Source: an uncultured Clostridia bacterium (GTDB taxonomy: Bacteria; Bacillota; Clostridia; Christensenellales; Borkfalkiaceae). Taken from it: a stretch of 64,000 bases of DNA. The translations under genes were made by a program, and so were the position numbers. The notes below the pieces were generated by a model. The model saw nothing but the letters and a program-made list of their open reading frames with translations. It made no database searches and was not told the origin of the DNA. Where the stretch lies: assembly GCA_949286835.1 (NCBI GenBank), contig CASEDP010000005.1:1-64000 (forward strand), given 5' to 3'. The first letter of the stretch is position 1. The number at the start of each line of letters is the position of its first letter. Shown piece after piece: positions 51,488 through 59,401 of this stretch.

Positions 51488-54394
51488 ATGCCACAAGAAT
51501 TTTTTATACAAAGACCGCAGATTAACCCCACTATATATGCCTACGAACTTGTAAATGTGCCGTCGCACAAGGGCTATGTTAAAGTGGGCTTTACCGACCG
51601 CGACGTTGAAACGCGAGTTAATGAACAACTTCATACAAGCGGCGTGCCGTATAAAATTATTCTGAAAGAGAGCGCAATGCGCCCCGACGGAACGTGCTTT
51701 ACCGACCACGACGTACATACCATTTTAAGGCGCAAGGGTAAACTGCGCCTTAACGAAGGTACAGACAAAAACGAGTGGTTTGCCTGCACTACTACAGATA
51801 TTATTTCAGCTATAAATGAGCTTAGATACGGCATAGTTACGGACGAATTGCGCACAAAGACATTCAGAATGCGCCCCGAACAGACCATTGCCGTACAGAA
51901 GACTATGGAGTTTTATTCCGCCGCAAAAGCCGAAGAACCTACAAAAGCACCTAAATTTTTATGGAATGCAAAAATGCGCTTCGGCAAGACTTTTGCCGCC
52001 TATCAGCTCTCCAAAAAAATGGGCTTTAAGCGCATACTTGTTCTGACCTTCAAGCCTGCGGTGGAATCAGCCTGGCGCGAAGACCTTTTGACTCACGTCG
52101 ATTTTGAAGGCTGGCAATTTGTCTCCAACAAAGACGCACACGACAACAAAATAAATATTGACGCGCAATTCACCTCTGCGGACAAGTCCCGCCCCATTGT
52201 AGTTTTCGGTTCATTTCAGGACCTTCTCGGCACTAACGAAAACGGCGGCATTAAGGCTAAAAACGAGTTCATCCACACCGAACCTTGGGATCTTGTAATC
52301 TTCGACGAATACCACTTTGGTGCATGGCGAGAGAATGCCAAAAAGCTGTTCGATAACCCCGACGAAGAAGCCGACAGCGACTTCGATATGGAAAAGTACA
52401 AGCGCGACGAGGCAGACAACGCCTTTAACGAAACTTTCCTGCCCATATCCACACGCTACTACCTCTATCTTTCGGGTACTCCCTTCCGCGCCATCAACAG
52501 CGGCGAATTTATCGAAGACCAGATTTATAACTGGACATATTCGGACGAACAGCGCGCAAAAGCCGAATGGATAGGCTCTGATAACCCCTACCTTTCGCTT
52601 CCGCGCATGGTAATGCTGACTTACCGCATCCCTGAAAGCATAAGGCAGATTGCCGTTCAGGGCGAGTTTGACGAGTTCGATTTGAACGTCTTCTTCTCCG
52701 CCACGGGCAAGGGCGAAAATGCTCATTTTGTGTACGAGGACTATGTTCAGAAATGGCTTGACCTGATACGCGGCTCCTACCTGCCTTCGAGCGTGGACGA
52801 CTTGAAACTCGGTCAGGACAAGCGTCCTCCCATGCCATATTCGGACACGAGGCTGTTGAACATTTTAACCCACACGCTCTGGTTCCTGCCAAATGTTGCA
52901 AGCTGCCAAGCAATGGCAAATCTACTCAGGCAACGACAGAACACCTTTTACCACGACTATACAATCAACGTCTGCGCAGGCACCGAGGCAGGAATAGGTC
53001 TTGACGCGCTTCGCCCCGTGCAGGCTTCTATGGGCAATCCGCTTGAAACAAAGACGATTACCCTCTCCTGCGGCAAACTTACAACAGGCGTTACCATCAG
53101 ACCTTTGACGGGCATATTTATGCTGCGCAACTTAAAATCGCCCGAAACCTACTTTCAAGCAGCGTTCCGCGTGCAAAGCCCGTGGGAGGTTACCGACGAT
53201 AATGGCGATAAGCGCATAATCAAGCAGGAATGTTATGTATTTGACTTTGCGCTTGACAGAGCGTTACGGCAGATTTCGGACTACTCCTGCCGCCTCAATG
53301 TAGAGGAGAGCAACCCCGAAAAGAAGGTTGCGGAGTTCATTCATTTCCTGCCCGTACTTGCTTATGACGGCAGCACAATGAAGCAGATTAACGCTCAGGA
53401 TGTCCTCGACATTGCCATGGCGGGAACGAGCGCAACTCTGCTTGCCAAACGCTGGGAATCTGCTTTGCTCGTCAATGTAGATAATGAAACGCTTGCAAGG
53501 CTTCTGAACAATCAGAATGCGCTTGATGCCCTTATGCGCATTGAGGGCTTCCGCTCCTTAAATCAGGACATTGAAACGATTATCAATAAGTCAGAAAGCG
53601 TCAAAAAGGCAAAAAAAGAGGGCGAAAACAAACTTACGCCCAAGGAAAAGAAAGAGCTTACAGAAGCAGAGAAAGAATATAAGTCAAAGAGAAAAGAGAT
53701 ACAGGAAAAGCTGATAAAGTTCGCCACGCGCGTGCCAGTGTTTATGTATCTTACCGACTACCGTGAACGCTCGCTCAAAGATGTCATCACACAGTTGGAG
53801 CCGGGACTTTTCAAAAAGGTTACGGGACTTGACGTCAAGGACTTCGAGTTGTTGTGTTCGCTCGGCTTATTTAACGCTAATGTAATGAATGAGGCTATAT
53901 TTGGCTTTAAAAGGTATGAAGACGCAAGCCTTACTTATACGGGCATTGACAAGCACAACTCGGACGAAATCGGCGGTTGGGACACCACCATTCGCAAGGA
54001 AGAATACGAAAAGCTGTTCTATAACCAGCAGGCAACAATGACGGCGTCCGACATTCAAGACACGCTTTCGGAAGACTTTACCATTCCTTTTGATGACAGT
54101 GAGATTGCCGCGTCCGACGATATGGAAGACGAAGAAGTTGCCTCTCCCCCTACTGTCGGGGATACAGAAAATAGCGTAACGCCGACAGACGCGGCTGCGA
54201 CCGATAAAGCCGAAGAAGATATTGACCTATCCGCCGTAACGGTAGGCACAAAGGTAATTCACGCAAAATTCGGCAAAGGCACAGTCATAAAGATTGATAA
54301 GCGCAGCGCATACGTTCACGTTGCCTTCTCCGTCGGCGAAAAAACTTTCGGCCTATACAACGCCTTCAAAATGGGGTTTTTGAAGATGAAGTAA
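51488..54394 (+). CDS. Restriction enzyme: GIY-YIG-like nuclease fused to a DEAD-type helicase
   Basis: I start at ATG 51488, which has AAGGA in front (968 residues). Residues about 10-110 look like a T5orf172/GIY-YIG nuclease (IYAYELVN, GYVKVGFT, ETRVNEQ). The helicase follows with NAKMRFGKTF (motif I), VIFDEYHFG (motif II) and LYLSGTPFR (motif III), then LSCGKLTTGVTI and ETYFQAAFRVQSPW. After a charged helical stretch (KKEGENKLTPKEKKELTEAE) comes an SH3-like end (VIHAKFGKGTVIKIDKR). It is the translocating restriction subunit. Confidence 0.82.
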   Translation: MPQEFFIQRPQINPTIYAYELVNVPSHKGYVKVGFTDRDVETRVNEQLHTSGVPYKIILKESAMRPDGTCFTDHDVHTILRRKGKLRLNEGTDKNEWFACTTTDIISAINELRYGIVTDELRTKTFRMRPEQTIAVQKTMEFYSAAKAEEPTKAPKFLWNAKMRFGKTFAAYQLSKKMGFKRILVLTFKPAVESAWREDLLTHVDFEGWQFVSNKDAHDNKINIDAQFTSADKSRPIVVFGSFQDLLGTNENGGIKAKNEFIHTEPWDLVIFDEYHFGAWRENAKKLFDNPDEEADSDFDMEKYKRDEADNAFNETFLPISTRYYLYLSGTPFRAINSGEFIEDQIYNWTYSDEQRAKAEWIGSDNPYLSLPRMVMLTYRIPESIRQIAVQGEFDEFDLNVFFSATGKGENAHFVYEDYVQKWLDLIRGSYLPSSVDDLKLGQDKRPPMPYSDTRLLNILTHTLWFLPNVASCQAMANLLRQRQNTFYHDYTINVCAGTEAGIGLDALRPVQASMGNPLETKTITLSCGKLTTGVTIRPLTGIFMLRNLKSPETYFQAAFRVQSPWEVTDDNGDKRIIKQECYVFDFALDRALRQISDYSCRLNVEESNPEKKVAEFIHFLPVLAYDGSTMKQINAQDVLDIAMAGTSATLLAKRWESALLVNVDNETLARLLNNQNALDALMRIEGFRSLNQDIETIINKSESVKKAKKEGENKLTPKEKKELTEAEKEYKSKRKEIQEKLIKFATRVPVFMYLTDYRERSLKDVITQLEPGLFKKVTGLDVKDFELLCSLGLFNANVMNEAIFGFKRYEDASLTYTGIDKHNSDEIGGWDTTIRKEEYEKLFYNQQATMTASDIQDTLSEDFTIPFDDSEIAASDDMEDEEVASPPTVGDTENSVTPTDAAATDKAEEDIDLSAVTVGTKVIHAKFGKGTVIKIDKRSAYVHVAFSVGEKTFGLYNAFKMGFLKMK

Positions 54395-54409
54395 TGATAT
54401 ATAAACGAC

Positions 54410-54434
54410 AAAAGGGAGCAGGTCGCTCCCTTTT
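54410..54434 (+). terminator. Terminator of the restriction gene
   Basis: AAAAGGGAGC and GCTCCCTTTT form a 10-bp stem with a 5-nt loop, followed by TTAATTAG, 16 nt past the stop. Confidence 0.85.
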
Positions 54435-54612
54435 TAATTAGCCTGATTAAAACTATTGGTTGCGCCAACAGAATGTCGAATAATTATTGTCCACACTATC
54501 AAGTTCAAAGTATTTGATACATTCCAACTTTTTTAACAAACCACTCCCAAATTTTTCACTTTCAAGCAAAGAGATATATTGATGTCAGCCAATTCAACGC
54601 TAATTTAATATA

Positions 54613-54641
54613 TTGCAAATCACAATAGAAAATAATATAAT
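54613..54641 (+). promoter_or_regulatory. Promoter of the PLD-fold gene
   Basis: TTGCAA (54613-54618), 17-bp spacer, TATAAT (54636-54641), 34 nt before the start codon. Confidence 0.7.
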
Positions 54642-54674
54642 TTAATTACTTATACAAAAATATAGGAACTAAAA

Positions 54675-56282
54675 ATGGAATTACAACAACTTATTAATTT
54701 ATTACTTAAAGATAATATTATTGGTTCTTACGAATATTGCGAAGTCGTACAAATTCTTCTTCTTCCGAAAAATAATAATTATGCTCTGAATTATTTTACG
54801 CATATAGAATGTTCATCACGCTTTAAGTCTGCCGTAGACGAAAGTTATTTAACATCTAAGCCAATTACAATTTCTAACGATTTTAAATTATGTATCACAA
54901 AGAAAATAATTCCTGTTAATGAATTCGTTTCGACATTCATCTCTGCGGAAAATACAAATCAGTGGATTTATGGACATAAAGTGGTTGATTTAGATCAATG
55001 CTTCTATGCTGGTGCAAAATTCATTCCAGAAATAGATCCGACATCTTCAAAATATGGACAGTTTATTCCCCTAGAACGGTACTTATATGGAGGTAATTTT
55101 AATGGAAATTACTATATTGTTGAACTATTCAGCAAAAAAGAAAAATTATTATCAATGTTAACTAAAGACCATATTGCTAAAATTCAAAGCCACATTAATG
55201 CTGCAGGATTATTCTATAAGCTTTCTGCCTTAGAAGATCGGATTGGCAATATAGTCTGTAAAATACCTGTAGAAAATTTACATGTGACCCCAAAACTATT
55301 AAACGAACAAGGAATCATTCTAAATGTCGAATACATGCCTTGCTTGTCCGATAAAAAATTGTTAAAAATAATAGAACAACGCAGTGATGGTCTAATTTAT
55401 TATTTTAATACGTCTTTTGTAGAATCAAATTCTTTTCCTATAAAACTAAGCGCCAATCAAATGACTAATTTAATAACCATATTGGACTTTAGCTCAAGGT
55501 TACCTCTTTATAGCGCTGTATTTGATTACACGCGGCATTATGGTTATTTTTCTCATATCACACCGCCATTAATTTGTGGAGGGTCTCCCGATGAGCGAGA
55601 ATTTATTGACATGAATCAAAAATCAATAAAACTACCACTTAAGACGCTTACATATCATGGAGAACTTATTGAGTTTATAGAAGAAGGGAACGCTATAAAA
55701 AGACAAACACATTTAGAAGAAAACTGGATGCAAGAACATGGATATTTAAAAATTTACAAATCTCAAAGCCATGCTCAAGCAATACAAGACATACGAGATA
55801 TTTTAAACAATAATATCTTATTTGATTTAGAGGAAATATGTGTTATAGACCCTTATCTAAGCGCAGGCGATCTTATCAATACTGTGCTATTTTGTAAGAA
55901 ATACAACATAAAGATACGAGCTTTGACATCTTACAATAAAATACACAATAATCTTATCACTGCTAATGACAGTGACTTCCTTGGGTTTAAACAAGGACAA
56001 TCAGAAATTCTTGCTCGTTCTCTGTCAAATGTCACCGATTTAAAGATCGAGTTTCGAACTATCCGAGATAATTTTGGCTTTGCGTTTCATGATAGATTTA
56101 TTATGATGAGATACAAAATCAATCGTGATCGTGTATGGTCATTAGGCTCATCAATAAACTCAATAGGAAAAGAACACTCTATTCTACATATCGTCAGCAT
56201 CCCCGAAACAGTAACATCAATATTTGATGAGTTATGGGAATTAACCCAAGATACAAAATGCTTGATATATAAAAATTTCTAG
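54675..56282 (+). CDS. Orphan protein with a C-terminal phospholipase-D-like domain
   Basis: The 535-residue protein has a large N-terminal domain I cannot place (residues 1-370) and a PLD-fold C-terminus: CVIDPYLSAGDL (about 395) and FAFHDRFIMM (His472) followed by VWSLGSSINSIGKEHS. The catalytic motif is HDRF, without the Lys of a classical HKD box, as seen in some defence-associated PLD nucleases. It recalls proteins annotated as VPA1262-like, but I am unsure. It is very AT-rich and has its own promoter. A single-gene phage defence protein is an inference from its place in the island. Confidence 0.6.
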   Translation: MELQQLINLLLKDNIIGSYEYCEVVQILLLPKNNNYALNYFTHIECSSRFKSAVDESYLTSKPITISNDFKLCITKKIIPVNEFVSTFISAENTNQWIYGHKVVDLDQCFYAGAKFIPEIDPTSSKYGQFIPLERYLYGGNFNGNYYIVELFSKKEKLLSMLTKDHIAKIQSHINAAGLFYKLSALEDRIGNIVCKIPVENLHVTPKLLNEQGIILNVEYMPCLSDKKLLKIIEQRSDGLIYYFNTSFVESNSFPIKLSANQMTNLITILDFSSRLPLYSAVFDYTRHYGYFSHITPPLICGGSPDEREFIDMNQKSIKLPLKTLTYHGELIEFIEEGNAIKRQTHLEENWMQEHGYLKIYKSQSHAQAIQDIRDILNNNILFDLEEICVIDPYLSAGDLINTVLFCKKYNIKIRALTSYNKIHNNLITANDSDFLGFKQGQSEILARSLSNVTDLKIEFRTIRDNFGFAFHDRFIMMRYKINRDRVWSLGSSINSIGKEHSILHIVSIPETVTSIFDELWELTQDTKCLIYKNF

Positions 56283-56318
56283 CATTACACAAATATCAAA
56301 CATTTGTTTGTGTTTTGC

Positions 56319-56348
56319 TTGACAAGGGCAGTGTAGCTATGCTATAAT
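56319..56348 (+). promoter_or_regulatory. Promoter of the long leader/ncRNA region
   Basis: TTGACA (56319-56324), 18-bp spacer, TATAAT (56343-56348). Confidence 0.75.
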
Positions 56349-56354
56349 GCGCTT

Positions 56355-56872
56355 AGGACGAATGGAAGAAATTCTGTTCGTCTGCGCAGAATACCCGTAT
56401 CGGTGCAAGAAACGAGGAATTATGTGTCTGTTCCCATTGCCTTATGCAGTTTGCAACTGTTCGGCTATATGGCTTTAACGGACAGATTGGCTGGCGACTA
56501 TCGGTCGCAAAGGCGGTATTCTGCGGACAAAAAACGGTACCCGAGCGGTCTGGTTTCCGATAAAGCCCCTACACCATTTTTATGGTTCTGGCGGCAAGCA
56601 GTTTTTGTGTTGCCGAGGCTTGCGATGATGGGTTCAAAAGAATAACTCGTTTGTTGTGCTGTGACCTGAATTATTTATCAGTAGCCGACGGCGGTTATCA
56701 CTGTTTATAATAAGCGGCTTTTCAGCCGTTTGCGGTGGAGTTTTATACTCCCACCGTTGCTTTTGCTATGCGTTCTATCGCATAGACAAGAGCGTTATAA
56801 GCATACCGTTTTTTGGACATTTTCTATACAAAAATCTTAGTCCATAGGAAGGTAGCTTTCTATGGACTTTTT
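56355..56872 (+). ncRNA. Candidate ~515-nt structured transcript
   Basis: Between a good promoter and an intrinsic terminator there is no convincing gene. Hairpins are frequent: GGACGAA...TTCGTC (56357-56382), GCGAC-TATCG-GTCGC (near 56490), CGGTGG...CCACCG (near 56735) and TATGCG...CGCATA (near 56770). Two short frames overlap here (80 codons from GTG 56403; 18 codons from ATG 56422), neither recognisable. It could be a large ncRNA or the regulated leader of the mobilization operon. Confidence 0.45.
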
Positions 56873-56890
56873 CTATCTAAAAACGGTATG
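56802..56890 (+). promoter_or_regulatory. 12-bp inverted repeat enclosing the terminator (attenuator-like)
   Basis: CATACCGTTTTT (56802-56813) and AAAAACGGTATG (56879-56890) are perfect partners and enclose the terminator hairpin. Pairing of the outer arms would sequester the U-tract flank, so termination may be switchable. Confidence 0.6.
56840..56872 (+). terminator. Intrinsic terminator inside the leader
   Basis: A 12-bp stem (56840-56851 with 56856-56867, one G-T pair) with a GTAG loop is followed by TTTTTCT. Confidence 0.85.
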
Positions 56891-56913
56891 TAACCACAGG
56901 GAGGTGATGATAT

Positions 56914-56928
56914 ATGAGGGCAAGATAG
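56914..56928 (+). CDS. Four-codon leader peptide (MRAR)
   Basis: ATG AGG GCA AGA TAG follows GGGAGGTGATGAT, the strongest ribosome site of the region, while the real gene at 56951 has a poor one. Such mini-frames with Arg codons can couple or attenuate downstream translation. It may also be chance. Confidence 0.4.
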   Translation: MRAR

Positions 56929-56950
56929 CCTACAGAGAAAACACAAAATT

Positions 56951-57619
56951 ATGAAAAACGAGGAGGTAAAGACAATAGAAGAATTCAATTTTTATGAACT
57001 GTTTTGGAACGTAGTAAAAGACGAAAACGACGCGGACATTGCCTGTATGCTGCACCAAATCTGCGAGTATATGTTTGAGGGGAAAGACAACAGTTTCGAC
57101 GAGCAGAAATTCAATGTAATCTGGGCAGATTTAAAGGACATCCTCTCCCTTCAACGCCAAGAAAAGTTGAACGGTAAAAAAGCTTCAAAGTACGACAGAT
57201 TGTGGAGACATTTCTCCTTTAAGAAAAGCTACTTTGATAAGCTGAAACTTATGAATTTGAACGACGGCGGCGCGTACATCAGAGCTATATGCGAGCAAGC
57301 ATTCGAAGGCAAAATTGCGAAAGATTTACCACCGCAGGCAGAGAAGTTTTATTCGCTTGCAAGACTTACGTTAGATATATCTCTCGAACGCAAAAAGGCA
57401 GGCTCGAAGGGCGGCAAGTCAAAGTCAAAATCAAAGCCGATTAAGCGAACAATAGACGACCTTAAAGCTCTCGGCTGCACGGGTAATTTAAGCACGGAAA
57501 ATCCCATACTTGAAGGCGTTGATTTGAATAAGCTTTATGACCATATAAAAGCTCATAAAGATTTACAAAATTTGTCGCTCTATAAGGCGGTGGAATGCTA
57601 TAAAAACGCCGTTAATTAA
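56951..57619 (+). CDS. DUF6291-like mobile-element protein
   Basis: The 222-residue protein holds two related units: ACMLHQICEYMFEGKDNSF (about 31-49) and IRAICEQAFEGKIAKDLPPQ (about 109-128), the second followed by ERKKAGSKGGKSKSKSK. This layout matches proteins of phages and mobile elements annotated as DUF6291, whose role is unknown; replication or DNA binding is often guessed. It is the first gene of the mobilization operon. Confidence 0.55.
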   Translation: MKNEEVKTIEEFNFYELFWNVVKDENDADIACMLHQICEYMFEGKDNSFDEQKFNVIWADLKDILSLQRQEKLNGKKASKYDRLWRHFSFKKSYFDKLKLMNLNDGGAYIRAICEQAFEGKIAKDLPPQAEKFYSLARLTLDISLERKKAGSKGGKSKSKSKPIKRTIDDLKALGCTGNLSTENPILEGVDLNKLYDHIKAHKDLQNLSLYKAVECYKNAVN

Positions 57620-57677
57620 GGGATATATGCCACTCAATTTTTTGCGCAAGCAAAATTACAAGCAAATAACTAATATG

Positions 57678-57740
57678 CCCCCTGCAAGGGCGAACTGGGC
57701 TACTTGTAGCCTAGTGAGATATAGATACAAGCGTCAGCGA
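57678..57740 (+). other. oriT-like site of the MobV-type relaxase
   Basis: A hairpin GGCTAC-TT-GTAGCC (57698-57711) is directly followed by TAGTGAG-ATA. In pMV158, the model of the MobV family, a hairpin is directly followed by TAGTGTG/TTA, the nick site. The nick would be between 57718 and 57719. A second hairpin (ATAGATAC...GTATCTAT, 57721-57749) follows. Confidence 0.6.
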
Positions 57741-57787
57741 CGTATCTATTAAATCCATAAGAAATTCAACGATAAGGAGGAAAAATT

Positions 57788-59047
57788 ATAAGTTATCAGG
57801 TAGTAAGAATACAATCATTCCAAAAGAGTGATTTGGGCGGCATTGGTCGGGAGACGGAACGCACAGCAAAGAACAACCGAAACGAAAACATTGTCAGCGA
57901 GAGAACGCCATTAAACTTCTATTTCAAAAAGTCAGACGGCGGGCTTGCGGCTCAATGGAAAAAGACTATGAAGGAGCTGAACGCAACGTTCAAGGAAAAA
58001 GGGAACTCGGTTGCATTCGAGGGAATGATTATAACCAGCGACAGTGCGTTTTTTGAGCGGCTGGGTTATGTTCCCGGTCTCCCTCCACCGCCGGAGATTA
58101 AAGACTTCTTTGAGAGCGCGTACAAGTTTGCTCTGTACTGCATAGGTTACCACGGCACGGACGCCAACATACTTTCCGCCGTCGTTCACTATGACGAGAC
58201 AACTCCGCACTTGCAGCTCTACTACCTCCCGTTGGTCGACACGGCTAAAAAGAAGGTCTACGCCCTGACGGAGGACGGCAAGGTTGCTCGCAATGAAAAG
58301 GGTTCGCCCATACAGCTGAAAGACAAGGACAGAAAGTCGGTATATGAGTACATAAGATTAGAGCAGCCAAAGCTGTGCAGTTCGGACTTCTGGGCTGAGC
58401 GCGGTGGGCAACACTCTTACGGAAATATGCAGGACGAGTTTTACGACCGAGTAAGCGTGCGGTATGGGCTGGAGCGCGGAGAGGTCGGTTCCAACAGAAA
58501 GCATACTACAAAGTATGAATGGCAGATGAAACAGCGACAAGCCGAACTTGCGGAAGCCGACGACAAATTAAAGAGCAATAAAATTTATCTTGCAGAAGCT
58601 GAGGACCGACTGACACAAACGAAGTTTATGGCGGACATTGCGGAAGCCAGACAAGCCCACGCGGAAAGAGAAGCACAAAGGCTTGAACAGAGGCAAGAAC
58701 AATTACAGCGTGAAGTTGCTCCCCTTCAGGCTGCCGCCGACGTTGCAAAACAATACACCGACGGCAAGAAAAAGCCCGACAAGCGCGACGTGCCAGTTCT
58801 CGCTGCCGACAATGCAAGGCTCAGGCAAGAACTGGAATACAGCACCAAGGACCAGCACGAAGTCTTTGAGCTTTACCAGAAGACAGAGCGCGAGCGGCAA
58901 GCTCTCGAAAAAGACGCAAAGACTTTACGAGAGTTACGAGAGCAAGCGCCGGACAAGCTCAAAGAAGCACTTACCGCAGCCGAACAGCGTAAAGCTGAAA
59001 AACGCTCCACCCCCTTCAAAGGGTCTGGCAACGGCTGGAGCAAATAA
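57788..59047 (+). CDS. mob: MobV/Pre-type relaxase with a non-standard start codon
   Basis: The family opening SYQVVRIQSFQKSDLGGIGRE begins right after an ATA at 57788, 7 nt past AAGGAGG, where homologs have Met; the first standard start in frame is a TTG at 57833, inside the conserved opening. The 419-residue protein has motif III as HYDETTPHLQL, with Gln in place of the last His of HxDExxPHxH. The C-terminal 170 residues are a coiled coil (EAEDRLTQTKFM...EREAQRLEQRQEQLQRE). It would nick oriT and lead the strand into the recipient. Lowered expression or activity is possible. Confidence 0.82.
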   Translation: MSYQVVRIQSFQKSDLGGIGRETERTAKNNRNENIVSERTPLNFYFKKSDGGLAAQWKKTMKELNATFKEKGNSVAFEGMIITSDSAFFERLGYVPGLPPPPEIKDFFESAYKFALYCIGYHGTDANILSAVVHYDETTPHLQLYYLPLVDTAKKKVYALTEDGKVARNEKGSPIQLKDKDRKSVYEYIRLEQPKLCSSDFWAERGGQHSYGNMQDEFYDRVSVRYGLERGEVGSNRKHTTKYEWQMKQRQAELAEADDKLKSNKIYLAEAEDRLTQTKFMADIAEARQAHAEREAQRLEQRQEQLQREVAPLQAAADVAKQYTDGKKKPDKRDVPVLAADNARLRQELEYSTKDQHEVFELYQKTERERQALEKDAKTLRELREQAPDKLKEALTAAEQRKAEKRSTPFKGSGNGWSK

Positions 59048-59087
59048 CTTCCCAAATCCTATTGCTTTTCAAGAAATTTTATGGTAG

Positions 59088-59118
59088 GATACAAACCACT
59101 TCAAAAGTGGTTTGTATC
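59088..59118 (+). repeat. Perfect 14-bp hairpin after the relaxase gene
   Basis: GATACAAACCACTT and AAGTGGTTTGTATC flank a 3-nt loop, 41 nt past the relaxase stop. No T-run follows, so it is not a classical terminator. Confidence 0.85.
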
Positions 59119-59308
59119 AATTCCGCAGCATATCCCGAAAAAGATTGCACAGCAAGATTTTTCAGGAAAAGGAGCAACGGATAAACCCGCTAAATTAAAA
59201 AATTACAACTGAATAATCCGCAGGAGGGACTTAGCGCGCCCAGCTAACTAACAATCAAGGTTATGACGAGCTCTGCCCCGACCTGTCGGAAATAATAAGG
59301 AGGATTTT

Positions 59309-59401
59309 GTGATAGAGTTAATTAAAAATGGTACTCTTCGGGATCCGGCAAGCTGCAGGGTGGCTTGCTGGTACGCACAAGCTATGACGGAGACGAGCTG
59401 A
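59309..59401 (+). CDS. Short frame at the head of the integrase gene
   Basis: GTG at 59309 after AAGGAGG opens a 30-codon frame (IELIKNGTLRDP...). It stops in a different frame inside the integrase frame. Moving by one base at about 59348 would join it to GKLQGGLLVRTSYDGDEL of the long frame, so it may be the true N-terminus of a broken fusion. Upstream, a 24-codon open stretch ends GYDELCPDLSEIIRRIL and its TGA overlaps this GTG. Confidence 0.4.
   Translation: MIELIKNGTLRDPASCRVACWYAQAMTETS

Noticed and set aside
56350..56880. Group II intron or known riboswitch in the long leader
   Set aside because: I could not find a domain V-like hairpin, GTGYG start or other recognisable core.
59047..59056. 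Another ACTTCCCAAA near the end of the relaxase gene
   Set aside because: It is about 1.9 kb from the right core, too far for an arm site; counted as chance or a relic.
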